Assembly: GCA_000787465.1 (NCBI GenBank)
Contig: JSYX01000085.1
Coordinates: 1-64,000 of the forward strand
DNA: 64,000 bases
Direction: 5' to 3'
Origin: Thermomucor indicae-seudaticae
Taxonomy: Eukaryota > Mucoromycota > Mucoromycetes > Mucorales > Lichtheimiaceae
In this document: one piece after another, positions 11,809 to 23,700 of the stretch
Position numbering within the stretch: position 1 is the stretch's first letter
How the letters are laid out: every line of letters starts with the position of its first letter
Notes under the pieces: model-generated
Databases searched by the model: none
Told to the model about the DNA's origin: nothing
Seen by the model: the letters and a program-made list of their open reading frames with translations, nothing else
Position numbers and translations under genes: made by a program

Positions 11809-13382
11809 CTATTCTTCTTCCAGCTCGATTTCTTCAATCTGGAAGCTGTGTGTCATGCCTTCCGAATCAGCAAGTCCACTGACCAGTTGGAACGGTTCTC
11901 TTCCCCTTGCTGTCATCTCTTCCTCTTTATTATTATTCGCGGATTCCGCCTTGGAGACTAAACCTTGCAGGACACTTTGCTTAAAGTTTTCTGGTGTTGC
12001 AGCCTCGACCTTTTCCCTTCCTTCAATCTCGTGTACCATGTCCGTCGCCTTCGTTGCTTCGTCACGGTCTTCCTCTGTTCTCCTTTCTTCCTTCAGTACC
12101 CAGCGCTCCAAAAACTCACGCACGGCCGTGTAGTATCCAGGTTGAAGACAAGTATCATTGTGCTTCCCTCGCGGCATCTCAACAAATTCTTTTCCTTCTC
12201 GTGTCCCACAGAGCTCGTGCAATTTGACCATATGCGCCGGAGGAACCATTTCGTCTTGGCTTCCGGAAATAAACAAAACGGGCGTGTTCACAATCCGTTG
12301 CACGCTGGTTTCGGAAGGCCAGTGTTGATGACATAGGAATGCCAGGTATTTCAGGAATGGCATAACGTGTGGAATCAGTTTTTGCTATTAGGCTGTCAAT
12401 AAACTTGCCTCAACCGGAATCACCTTCAATCCTTCTTTTCACTTACTATGCTCAAGAACGTATTCTCCACAATCAAGCCTGAGAAGGCATCCTCGTTTCG
12501 GGAGACGAGATCAATGGCTACTGCGCCTCCAATAGATTGGCCATAAGCGACAAGCCGGGTATCTTTAAGCACAGGATGAGATTGCACGTATTCCAAAAAT
12601 CTCTGCCACCAAAAGATCGCAAAGTGTTCAATCGCTCTATATATCAACCATATGTCGTCTTTTTAGACTTACCTGACAATCAATACGAATGCCTTTCTCG
12701 TTGGGCTTGCCCTCGCTAAGTCCGTAGCTGCATAGACATCCGGATTAGCAAACTCGTTTAAAAAGGAGTTCACAACCTATCGATATGTTATTACCCTCTA
12801 TATGAGAGCATTACTACATTGCACTTCAGCTTCCGATAAAAAACCTTTGCTATAGGCAGCCGATGTCCCTGCACGTTGATGTCATGGTGAGTATGTCTAA
12901 CTGTTAAAAACGGTGCAAATAATTTGTCAGTGACTTACGATGTTACCAGCATTCGCCTAACGGATAGTAACAACAGAGGGCACTGAGCAATACGGTCAAA
13001 ATAGACGACAAAATGCAGACCAGCGCTTACCTGGAAGTACAAAATAGTGGGTGCCATTCTCGCCTCGTTTTCATCCTCAAGAACCATTGTATATGTTTGC
13101 AGTTTTACATTGTCCTTTGTCGTTAAAATGTCTTCGGTGTATGGGATGTCGAAATCTGAAGGTTTGGCAACCTGATGGAATATTTGAGTTTCGCGTTCAC
13201 AGAGACGAAGTGTCAAATAGACTTACTGTCTTTCGCGATCCCTCAGGTACATCTGCAGGATAGATGAGGTCGCATTGGTAGTAATAGAGAAGAGCAGCAC
13301 CGGCCAGTCCCGCCAAACCAGTGAACGAAAGCACATATGAGACCCAGCTCGGTAAGCTATAATGACCACTCGGATCGTTCAT
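11809..13382 (-). CDS. Alpha/beta hydrolase of the Bem46/ABHD13 family
   Basis: Membrane-anchored serine hydrolase of the Bem46/ABHD13 type, found in the ER or plasma membrane of fungi; its substrate is not settled. ATG 13382 (MNDPSGHYSLPSW) opens a frame with one membrane segment (SYVLSFTGLAGLAGAALLYY), then CDLIYPADVPEGSR typical of the family. The nucleophile elbow is YGQSIGGA in the exon at 12426-12647; the acid is in ISGSQDEMVPP and the His in PRGKHNDT, all in the last exon. A low-complexity acidic extension follows and ends EEIELEEE. Four or more introns occur; the exons at 13216-12935 (DFDIPYTEDILTTKDNVKLQ) and 12647-12426 align with the family. The C-terminal extension is longer than in Bem46 proteins I know. 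Confidence 0.82.
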
Positions 13383-13499
13383 CAAACAAGTAGAATAAAG
13401 AGTCAAAGAGGGAAGAAACAAAGAACGTGTAGTTTCTTGGCGGCACTTCAAATCATACATGATGGCGTGCGCAGTTAAGTCATTGCTAACACACACATG

Positions 13500-15523
13500 T
13501 CAAAGTTTAATAATGCTAACAGTCAATTCACTTTTTGCTTGATTCTTCTGCCCATCGAAACTGATAGAATCCGTGCCAGTTAATCCCTCGAGCTTTTGAT
13601 AAACGAGCTGCAAGATAGCCTGCTCGTCGGCTTCGGGGCGGACTTGTATATCCAGGGTACCCACACACTTGCCGTATGTATTTTGCCAAAAATGTACCCG
13701 GTCTATAGCAATTACATTCGGATTTTGACGAATCTGCCAAGTAGTTGATAATCAATATGTGTATTCCTAGTGCTGCCAGCAGCGGAGGGCAAAGTTACCT
13801 CACTTAACCGAGCTTCCATGCCGGAACGGATCACGTCCGGTGTGGTTTGTAGTAAAAGCTTGGCAAGCGCTGACGCTGTCGGACCACCCAGGTAGAACAT
13901 CACCGCAGATTCACCAAACGCCAATACTTTATCCATAAACGGCGTCACCATGCCAAACATGTAAAACAGAAACACGCTAGCGCCACACGAGACAATAGAC
14001 AACGAGAATATGTTTGAAAACACGAGATGGGCTGCGCTTCCTCGGGCACGGTTAATGACATTGTACGAAAAGCCATGTACCGTAGGTGGAGGCCGACGTA
14101 AATCTATTAAGTCAATCACATGGAATATCAGCCGCATCGGTGTCATTTTCATAAAGGAAATTGGCTTACTTACATCGTACGAAGTTTTCATGGTTTCTAA
14201 GACTGACACAGGAGAGGAACGTAGCACCCATTGCTAGTAATAACAGGATGGATCCTCCAAAGCCCAAATGCCTGCGGGTTATAAATTAGTAGGGCTCATC
14301 ATCTTTGCCTTACTCACTATCCGGTAGCTTACCTTTGGTCATGGTGCTCATCCTCGTAATGCTCGCTTTCAAGCAGCAAATGTTCCAAAGACTCCTTGGT
14401 TGTATACATCGTGACAAACAGAAGATAAACTGTGGTAGCCAAGGCAAAGACAAGCTCGAATCGACGTGCCCTGGATAGAAAGAAAGAAGGAAGGAAGGCC
14501 TCGTCATGTCATTCTTTGGTCAAAGAAAAGCGTTTTACGTAAAAAAGGAACCGAATCAAAAATGTATATATACCCGTAGGGACGTTTTGTGTTTGATTCT
14601 TGGAATGCTGGCGTTGTGCGAATAACGTCGGAAACGAGGATATTGAGAACACCCAAGGCATCAAATATAATTAGGTAAGCATATCCTACGATAGCTATAC
14701 ACATGAATCGAGTAAGCATCATACTTTGCCAGTTCTGGGTCATAATTGGTCGTGCTTTACCAAGACTATCACGAGATAGACCCGCCATATAGACGAATAC
14801 ACCAATCACTGCGTAGATGACGAACCACGTAAAGATCGTTTTCTGCATCGGCGCGAAATTTGAAAAGATATGAGACCATGAAGGAAGCGGTGGCGTATAG
14901 ACAGGTGGATAAGAGTGGTTATGGTCATGGTGGTGATCAAATTGATGAGAGTGTTCGGGGTGATTATGATGCTCATGACTAGTGTGACCTGCGTAACCAT
15001 ACACTCTATGTTCGTGATGCTGGAAGGAACGACTATGCTTTTCGCCATTTTCGTGAACGTGATTAGCGTGGTGATGATCTTCAAAAGAGTTCGGTTTATG
15101 AACATGCTACCGACAATAATCAGCAAACAGCAGAACAACACGATAATTCGGTAGTACCTCGCTCGATTGTTGTTCGATTGCGCGAAGGTTAAGGTTTAAC
15201 GGGGAGTTCTCCTGTTGCGAAGATACAACAGCTCCAGTGGGATTCTTCGTGAATAAAGGAGCAGTGCCACTTTGGATTGTTATTGAAGGCGCTGGTGCTT
15301 CTGGCGAAAAGGAAGCTGTTCCAGAAACCTGTTGCTGCTGTTGCAAAGCTGGTGATTGCGGCCGCCGCTTGGTGAATTGCCGGGTTGACTTCACTTGTGG
15401 TGGCATCATTACGGCCCTGGAATTGCAATATCCCGGATTACTGTCCTGATTCGAGACAACGACATCAAGGCACAACTCCGATAGGCTTGTGGCACGACAT
15501 CCTGTGCCATGCACCATTGACAT
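13500..15523 (-). CDS. ZRG17-like cation diffusion facilitator (ER zinc transport)
   Basis: Resembles fungal Zrg17, which pairs with Msc2 to bring zinc into the early secretory pathway. The N-terminal exon (from ATG 15523; internal Met at 15409 is an alternative start) is Pro/Gln-rich with a Q5 run. A 54-bp in-frame intron containing a stop follows, then a His-rich loop (THSHEHHNHPEHSHQF-like, about 15 His within 60 residues) that could bind zinc. Membrane segments follow (FTWFVIYAVIGVFVYMAGL; MCIAIVGYAYLIIFDALGVL; AHLVFSNIFSLSIVSCGASV). The cytosolic end RVHFWQNTYGKCVGTLDIQV is the CDF C-terminal fold; the frame stops at 13500-13502 after VSIIKL. Zrg17 proteins lack part of the HxxxD zinc site; I did not resolve that here. 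Confidence 0.7.
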
Positions 15524-15793
15524 TTGTTTAACGCTCTCGATAAATCCGCCTATGCAGCACAGTCCTGTAATAAGTATCCGGTGTTGATAATGATAAGCAT
15601 ATACTTAGACACACCTACACAGTAACAAACTAAGCAACCACTACAACAGGCGAGGCACGTAATATGATCACGCTACGCACAGGAAAGCATAAGAGGATTC
15701 AAGTCAAGCAATCATGCATGCTTTGGATGCTCTTTGATTGAAAATTATAACATTTACAGCGAGTGTGAAAAGTCTATATATTCTAATGGAATT

Positions 15794-17331
15794 TTAATGC
15801 TTTGGCAGCTCCCGGCCAGCCTCTGCCCATTGCTTAAGTACGTCTCCTGGTTCACCCAGGACCTCCACAGCGCGTATACGCCGATGATGCTGATGCTCAC
15901 ACTTGACGCCAGACTTTCCAACAACGACCCTAGGATCCTGCGTCTCGAGCTCACCTTGTTTGACGTACGCGCGGACACCGTCTATGGTTACAGGTCCTTC
16001 CGGTTTAAAGTACTGCGATGTCTGCTTACGATAGTTGTTCACCACATCATAACATTGAATGCGACCGCAAGTGTTCAGGAACCGGGACGCACAGTCATTG
16101 CAGCAAAGCATAAGGAGATTGCATGAAGCGTGAGAGCAATTTTGATATCGATTGGTGGGCTGCCCGCATATATGACACCGGCCGAGAATATCGTCAGTGA
16201 TGGGTTCACCAAGGCGTTTATCGAACGTAAAGTTGTTTCCTCGGTAAAGGGATGGCTTGTCTTTTTGGTTTTTGATCCATCGTCCGTACGCAGTGACGCC
16301 TCCGGCTACTAAATGTACTGTATTGAAACCTGAAGCGGATTGAAGGATTGCGCCAGCTTTGGAGCATCGAATACCACCTGCATAGATGATTGCAACAGAT
16401 TTAATACAGCCTTTCTTACGTATTACTTGTCAACACGTACCAGTGCAGTACATGAAGATCTCTTGATCTCGTGGGACATCCTTCACAATTTCGTTCATGG
16501 CTTTGATACTGTCCCGAAAAGTGCTGGCGTCTGGTCTGATAGCGCCTTCAAAATATCCTATTTCGCTGACAGCATTATCAATAAGGAAAAGCTCCAATGA
16601 TGATCGACTTCGACAATTCACCTTTCATAGTGATTTCTCATGTCGATCAAGATTGGATCTTTGCCATGCTTTTTTCTGTAGTTGACGAGCTTTTCATGCC
16701 ATTCTGCTGGTGACAAGTGAGACGGCTGGTTCTTTAGATCGTAGGAAGCAGGATCCATCCCATCCGCAACGAGCTAGTCCAAGTAGTAGTCAGTTAAATA
16801 TGTACCATGAGATTCAGTCAAGTCTGGTAAACCCACTTGTTTCCGTATCCTGACATGTAGAGCACGGAAGGCCCGCTCCCCGGTTTCCTCTGTAGAGTAA
16901 TTAAAATCCATCAATTCGTTTCCTAGTTTTGGTTTCAAGTTGCGTTCACAATACTCTTGAAGAGCGTGCAATTGATGTTCTGGGCAAGATAACTGTGCAT
17001 TGATGCCTTCTGTAGAAATGTAGACCCGACCGACAATACCCATGCTGCCAAAATCGCGGAGCAACTGTTCACGAAGCGTTGGAAGCTCTTCACTTGGAAG
17101 GTCATGAAATTTGTAGAATGCTAATGTCTGAAATCTCGTCTTGTGAACCGTCGTATGTTGTGATCGAGCAAAAACAGGTCCTGACCACAGGCCAGGTAAT
17201 GGTACCATCTGCTGTTGCACATTGAGATGCAATAAAGGGGCATTGTTGTACGTCTTGCTGGAAGTAGCTGACACAGAAAGACTGTAGAAACGACGTTTCG
17301 CAAGTAGGGTAATTATTTGAACCCGTTGCAT
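15794..17331 (-). CDS. Rhodanese-domain protein, TrhO/TSTD2-like (tRNA uridine hydroxylase family)
   Basis: Members with this architecture in bacteria (TrhO/YceA) hydroxylate U34 of tRNA; the eukaryotic TSTD2 proteins are less studied. The 5' exon encodes a likely mitochondrial presequence (MQRVQIITLLAKRRFYSLSV) and the N-terminal ferredoxin-like domain (LAFYKFHDLP, GRVYISTEGINAQLSCP). The middle exon has the rhodanese core with PRDQEIFMYCTG, split by an intron from GIRCSKA, so that the loop is YCTGGIRC with the catalytic Cys. A Cys-rich part follows (CHICGQP, CSHASCNLLMLCCNDC), the zinc-binding C-terminus of the family, then a tail ending GRELPKH. About four introns. Confidence 0.85.
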
Positions 17332-17472
17332 GTCTCTATGTTGGCGTTAATGGTCAGGCGACGTTTTTTCGGGAATTGGATGTGGCGGACGGGACTGGAG
17401 AGCGGGAGCCGGTTTTAAGCGAACTCGCCGATGGAACAGCAGAAGCAACAAGCAGCTAGACTGTATGAGGGA

Positions 17473-17709
17473 TCACACTTCAATACAAGAGAACAATAAC
17501 TCAGTCTGCGTTTTTCTATACCATCCCCAACAGATCCCTTTTAGTGAACGCGCCTTCTTAGGGTGATCCTGGACTCGGACGCTTTGAAGGTCGGGAGTCG
17601 GCTGATAATACGGTCGTTGGCGGACAGCCTCTTGCCCCCACAAGATCGCATTTGTTTGAGGCGCAAAAACAGGCGTATCCGTCACTACTTGACGTACAGT
17701 CCCTTCCAT
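17473..17709 (-). CDS. Hypothetical 78-aa protein
   Basis: ATG 17709 opens MEGTVRQVVTDTPVFAPQ and then AILWGQEAVRQRPYYQPTP, KKARSLKG and a Trp/Cys-containing end. The frame continues upstream to 17811 without a stop, but a pyrimidine tract with CTACAG just before this ATG suggests a 5' intron. The composition looks natural for a small mitochondrial or membrane-associated protein, yet I recognise no family. It lies head to head near the 5' end of the rhodanese gene only in the sense of following it on the same strand. Confidence 0.35.
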   Translation of the reverse strand: MEGTVRQVVTDTPVFAPQTNAILWGQEAVRQRPYYQPTPDLQSVRVQDHPKKARSLKGICWGWYRKTQTELLFSCIEV

Positions 17710-17811
17710 CACTGTAGACAGTCTATATGTTGGAAAAAAAGAAAAAGATAATAATCCATGTCGGCCCACACAATCAAAAGCCGGGAATTTTTTGTATTGG
17801 CAGGCACACAA

Positions 17812-18457
17812 AGTAGAAATCCCTGCGCTACAAAAACATCGTAGCTGAGTGCTGATGCCTACAGGTGCCTTTACATTGATTAAGTATACATAAGGAATTG
17901 TCCTAATGAATACGTATCATCATTAGCCAGAAACTTTGTAACTGTCACTGCATTCTTTCGAACGCATACAGGAGGCTGTGCGATAAATTATGTTGTCGAC
18001 CGCAAATAAGTTGCGAAATGTAGGGATGTATGGTGGATGCGTGCTGGAAACATGTTAACGGTTGTTGCAGAGAACGCAAGACAATCTCGTGTACGTGTTC
18101 CACAGCACATTTGGAGAGCTTCAATGAAGTTCAGTACGCCGGTCGGACTCGGGAGTCGACGGTAAATTTTCGCTGCTTGTTGGAAGTGACACTGCTCTTC
18201 CCCTTACTCTTTCGGAATCCACTCCTGCGACGCGTCATTGACATGCAGACAAGGCTAGGAATACGAACAATATCAGTAGGTTAACGGTGTCGCACAGTTC
18301 GTGGGACAATGTTTAACGCTGAAATTGCTTTAGAAAGTTGACAATAATGCTGAACGCAATGAAAAAGCAATTGAATCTCTTCCATCAAGCAATCTTGCTG
18401 CAGTAGGTTTGATTTTGCAAAAGCACTGTAAACAAGAGATTACATAACGTAAAACAG
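17812..18457. other. Intergenic region upstream of CDT1
   Basis: No convincing gene. An ATG at 18348 (MLNAMKKQLNLF) followed by a GTAGGT donor looks like a first CDT1 exon, but its phase does not match the acceptor before 18458, so the CDT1 5' end remains open. Confidence 0.4.
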
Positions 18458-19969
18458 GTGAAGGAACAAAAACCATCGGCCAAAAACCCAAACCCAAAAC
18501 CAAAGCAACAACCCAAAAGGCGAAGTAAGCGGCAGCTATCAAAGAAGGCAACAACGACGGCAGGGCAGCAGACCTTGTGGGAAGCTCTTGGTTCAAAGCG
18601 ACATCCAGGCGATACAGAAAAGGATAATAATAAAATGAAAAAGCAACGAGTCGACGAGGAACAACAGGTCTCCGTAACTGAAACCGCCAGCGACAAACAA
18701 ACTTCGGTAGTCGACCCAGACGAAGAAGCGTCCATACAGGCGCGCGGTGAAGTCAGTAAAAGAGGGAAGTCGCTCATTCAAGAAACTGAAAGGGGATTAG
18801 CAACTGAATCTACGTCTCAACCCGAGGACAATCATGATGAACCAACTAAAAAAACGTCCGCCGAAATGAAACGCAGTGACAAAGCTGATAACAACATAGC
18901 TAAAGAGGAAGCAAATACTAAGGTTGAATCTACAGAGGAGTCGACGTCGGAGGCGTCAGAAAAGCTGGCACAAGAGAAACGATATGCAACAGAACCAGTT
19001 AACGGCGATCATCCAGAAAAGCGTGCTAGGGTTGGGAACAGTATTGAAAAAACCTCGAAGAGCGTGATCCAGTCAGAGGTTCGTGGACGTGGGACACTAT
19101 GTTGAAGCATCATCTAACGTACATTTACAGTTTGAAAAACAGCGGATCGCGGACGAAACAAACCTACTGACAAAGTTACGAGTTGCCCTGGACATTACCC
19201 TTGGATTCCATGCGGCCAACAATCGGCTGGTAATTTTTCATAAAGTGCAGCGTGTGCTAGAAAACTCCACTCGACGGTAAGATAATGGGATATCGTTTGC
19301 ATTGTATGCCACGGCTAAGCACGAAAAGAAAATAGGAATATCAAACTCTCGCATATCGCAAAGATTTTATACCTGGTGCCTAACTTATATCACCTCGAAC
19401 CAAAGATTTTGACGTTAAATGGAGCAAATGTGGAGAGTTATTCCATTGAGGTGCCCAAGCCCTGGACGATGCCCTGGTCTGGGAAACAGCTGGAGGAACG
19501 AGAAAAGCTGTTGTCTGACGGCATCGAAAAGTATTTTGAAGAGCATACAGAGGTAAAATGCGAGATCTCGATGTGTGTTTCGTCTTTGCTGAGCATTGCA
19601 TAATTTCTTTCAGCCCGGTGCTACCATTCCCGAAGCAGAGTTACCGAAGCTGCAAACAGTCGTTGATCGAAAGCAATGGCTGAAAGAGGCCAAGCTGCCG
19701 GCTGCAGTACGTAATGCCTATACACCGCTATGCCTAGTCCGGATTATTGACATAGATTAGGTGCGGGAACTTTTAGAGTTCCATGAAAACAGGAAGGAAA
19801 ACACAAGCAAGCCAGTGACTCCTCGACCTGAACGAACAGGTACAGTCAAGGAGAGACGGGAGGCGTTACTTGAAAGAGTAGGTTTTATGGAATAATTGCA
19901 GATTGTATAATAGTATCTAAAGTATACAATTAGATCCGTGCGAAACAGAGAAAAAACCAGCAATCGTAA
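18458..19969 (+). CDS. CDT1: CDT1-like DNA replication licensing factor (5' end uncertain)
   Basis: Cdt1 loads MCM2-7 with ORC and Cdc6 in G1. The first visible exon (open from an acceptor at 18457) is a long Lys/Glu/Ser-rich disordered region with GQQTLWEALGSKR, which resembles a degenerate PCNA-interacting box but lacks the final aromatics. The geminin/MCM-binding core follows in later exons: NLLTKLRVALDITLGFHAAN with FHKVQRVLENSTRR, then KLSHIAKILYLVPNLYHLEP, ESYSIEVPKPWTMPW and KLLSDGIEKYFEEHTE, then PEAELPKLQTVVDRKQWLKE. It ends ALLERIRAKQRKNQQS at 19967-19969. FxKVQR and AKILYLVPNLY are the family signature. No ATG in phase was found upstream. The C-terminal winged-helix domain seems short. 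Confidence 0.72.
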
Positions 19970-20119
19970 ACTATGCATTTCCCTGCTGTCAAACAAAGCT
20001 TCGAATTAACTCCCTTCAGCGTTGGTACTGCCTGTATGATGCTTGTTTGCTTGAGTACATATGTTGTATGTAAATGAATAGTGTAATTTGTTGCTTTATT
20101 TGTTTTTCTTACTTTGCTA

Positions 20120-20450
20120 AAAAAGAGGATCGCCATTATGCCAACAAAGGAGACGAATATGCACCAAAGGGGTTCTGCGTCGAGCAAATACGTTAGAATA
20201 AGTGGAATAATAGTCACTCCAATGATATGGTGCAGATGTATACGGCGATAAGAGCATTCATTTAAGGTCCATTTATTGTTGTTGGCAATGCCCTATTGCC
20301 CTAAAATGCCCATAAATGTTTTCTCCAAACATATAAATAAGCTTGTTCAATCCGTGCCATATCTTGGGAACGAGCCAATTAGTTTGGTGTAACCAAGGCA
20401 GGCTGTAAGGGCGAATAGCGAGAACGTGGCAGGTGGGTACCCAAAGCTTT
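20120..20450 (-). pseudogene. Frame-broken remnant of a membrane-protein gene (unknown)
   Basis: On the minus strand two overlapping stretches read like real protein in different frames. The first (20450-20273) includes WVPTCHVLAIRPYSLPWLH, TNWLVPKIWHGLNKLIYMF and GENIYGHF before a stop. The second (about 20286-20120) includes KWTLNECSYRRIHLHHIIG and a membrane segment VTIIPLILTYLLDAEPLWCI, ending at a GTAAGA donor with a possible last exon at about 20037-19920. The switch falls at a CAA repeat and no GT donor lies between, so this is either a broken gene or an indel in the assembly. No family is recognised. Confidence 0.35.
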
Positions 20451-20759
20451 ATGTAAAGATAGCTATGTTAACGGAATGGTGACACGCAATAAGTGATGAT
20501 CAATTACTGGTGTTGCTCTGGGTTTAATATACAAAACATATAAGAGCAATCGATGACCTCGTTTAATGAACAGTTTCGACGCCGACAATTTCCAAGACGG
20601 AGGAAGACGCGGGCCATGTGTGGGCAAACCAAAAATGCAAAGAGAGCAACGAAGGTTGCACAGGCTTGATATGCTACTAATACAAGCAACAGTAAAAAAA
20701 GAACGCTTTTCTGTCAGGTATTAACCTCTTTTCTGTATTCTTCGCTGCCTATTGTCCAT

Positions 20760-23700
20760 ATGTTGCCGCATTCGCGCGTAGCTTCGCCTCATCCCAACAG
20801 CTCTTCTTCCATGGAACGTCGACGTAACAATCACTTGTTCGTACCGTCGAGACATGCACCATCGTCGCCATCCCATGGCAGCAGCACTGGCAGACCCGGG
20901 CCGTCTTCCTCGACACCTTCACGTTTACCGTACCCGTCTTCTTCTTCGCCTTCCTTGTTGCCTGTCGTTCCACAACCACCACGGATAAAACGTAAATCGA
21001 TTTCAGAGAGCGACTCAAGACCTACTCGATTAGATCACTATCCATCCTACGGCCGCTCGGATCAAAAATTAACGACATCGAAAAGCCAGTCAGCCTCTTG
21101 TCCAGGGACAATGATGAGCGGTACCCCAAGCTATGAAGATGCAAAAGAGGTAGATAATGATCGTATCTGAGCGTTCTACTTTTGGACAAATACCTAATGT
21201 CAAGATAACAGGCCCATACAAAAAGTCCTACAAGGAAAGGTTTCGGCATGCTCTTCAGAAGATTGGGTAGCAGAGTAAGTAGAAGGAAAGGATCTGCGCG
21301 GAGGGCCTTACTGACCTACAGGATCGCCCAGTCTGCTTCAGACGATGAACTGGTCGTGGAAGACAGAAAGATGGATTATCATGTGCCGCGTCCAATGACA
21401 CCCAACCCTCACAACATTCCACTCGCACCGCCCGCTCCTCCACCACCAAAGATACCATCGATTGAAATCGGCAAGCGCAAATACCTACAACCGGAACTTC
21501 GTGTCGGTCTCGAAGAAACGAACGATCTTCTCTCCCGGATTCCCGCAGAACTCAGGGCACGTCCTTCCTCACCTCTGCCAAGTCAGAGATCTCCCAAATC
21601 ATCCATACCCGTCCCACAACGAAAACTGCATGTCACAACTAATAATACTTCTACTGATATTACTACTACTACTACGATTAATCATAATAATAATATTTCA
21701 AAACCTAATCGCATCACATCACCCCGAGGGATACTGCAAAACAGCCCGCCACCACCATCGTCACATATGTCACGCTCATTTACCGACACTTGCATTAGCA
21801 GTTACACGCGATCACCACCTACCGGAACCCTGAGCGACTTGGAGGATGATGATGACGACGACACGACGAACGAGACACGAACAGGATGTTCTCGGTGGTC
21901 GAATGCATCTACCGGAAAGTCTTCGGGAAGTTATTCTCTGTACAGCACATTCGGCACGGACTCGCTACCGGCAAGTGAACACGATGATCCTGAACAGCTT
22001 GAACTTTCTCAGATTGTATCGAACAATGTGCAGCGGAGAATGCCTGCACGGATCGTTCCTGCGGAGCAACAGCAAGAACGACGACCTAGCAAAGAGTCTT
22101 TCAATACGGTTCCTGAGGATGATGATAGCGACAGCAGCGATGATGATGATCTATTCGTTGATGCAACAGGTGTGTCGCAGGAGGATATCGAGCGAGAGAA
22201 AATGGAGCGACGGTTATCAAAACGATTGAGCGGTGGCCATTTTGGTAGCGCAGGAGGGCTAGTGCTGGCTATTGGAAAGACAGCAACACCACCACCACCA
22301 CCTCCTCCTCCTGCTGTACCAGCGCTACCGCTATCATCACCACAAAAACCAGAAGAAAAAGAGGAGAAGGGAAATATCAAAGTGGAGATTGTACAGCCTT
22401 CGTTGTCACCGCCACCTCGTCCAAGCCCAAGACAAAAACGCTCGGTTCCTCTGGAGACAAAAGAGACCGCGACTTTAAAGGTGTCGAGCCCACCAGAGAT
22501 TCGACTGCTGCCCGACGAGCAACTCGAAGCGAAAGAGGCAGCGAAAAAATTGTGGAATGAAGATGAAGCTTTTGTTCCCAAAGAACGTATCGCAGAATGG
22601 TTAGGCCAAAGGTAACGTATATACAAAGTTGTCAGGACCAAGGATGGGGACGCAACCGGGCTCACTTTTCTTCTTATTCTAGAGAGCCTCTTCATTCGGA
22701 AGCGCTCAAGTATTATATGGACCATTTTGAGTTTGCTCATATGCGGTTGGATAGCGCTTTTCGGTAAGTTGGCTGGTTTTCCTGCAAGGTGAGAAGTAGT
22801 TACTCATTTATCGTTTGCGGGAGTAGTAAACTGTGTAGCAAACTCTACTTTAGAGCCGAAACGCAGCAAATTGATCGTATTCTGGAAGCCTTTGCTCATC
22901 GATATTATCGTTGTAACCCGAAAACCATCTTTGGCAATCCAGGTATACAACTTTACTTCATCGTACTTGTAACACTGAAGTTGACAGATGTATGAAGATA
23001 TCGTTTATGCCGTGGTTTATTCGCTTTTGTTACTGAACACGGACTTGCATGTCGCACAAGGCAACCATGCGCGTATGACTCGGCAGGCTTTTGTGCGAAA
23101 CACAATGTCTACCATTATTGATCAGCAGCAGACGGCCAAAGGAGGCAATAGTCGACAATTTACCAAGGCATGGGAAATGGAAATGGAAGCTCATCTTAAG
23201 GTAAAAATACGGTTTTTATTGCGAAACGTGGACGCGGACAGAAGGACATTGACTATCTTCTTCTATAGGACCTGTACCTTTCAGTCAAGCAAAACCAAAT
23301 TTTACAGCCACTTTCAAGTCAACCTCCACAGCAACTTGCCGTGACGAACAACGGACAAGCCGACAAGCGAATGAGTATGCTTGGTGGACGTGTGGCTGAT
23401 ATCACACGAAGTGTCAATACTATGATTCGAAATAAACCTAGTGCCATTGACGAAACAACTCAGGTAAACAAAAAATAACGCCATATTCGTGAAAATAAAG
23501 CTTAACTGGCGTGTGCGCACAGGTGAGACCGGTTAGTCCAAGCCCTTCATCACCTATTATCAGTTCACCACGACGGTCTTCGATTTCTTCTTCGATTTCC
23601 ATCGCGTCCCATTGCTCGGGAGGAGCACGAACGAATAACAACACGTTGTCACCGCACATGATGATGAGCTTTATGAGCACGCATGCGTCTGACCTTTTCA

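Noticed and set aside
21290..21340. 48-bp intron in the Sec7 gene (GTAAGT...CTACAG)
   Set aside because: Its borders do not share phase; reading through stays open and in frame.
21846..22229. 127-codon frame in the Asp/Glu-rich part of the Sec7 gene (also 243 codons on the minus strand at 22009-22740)
   Set aside because: Shadows of the repetitive acidic and Pro-rich coding sequence; the plus-strand frame of the Sec7 gene explains the region.
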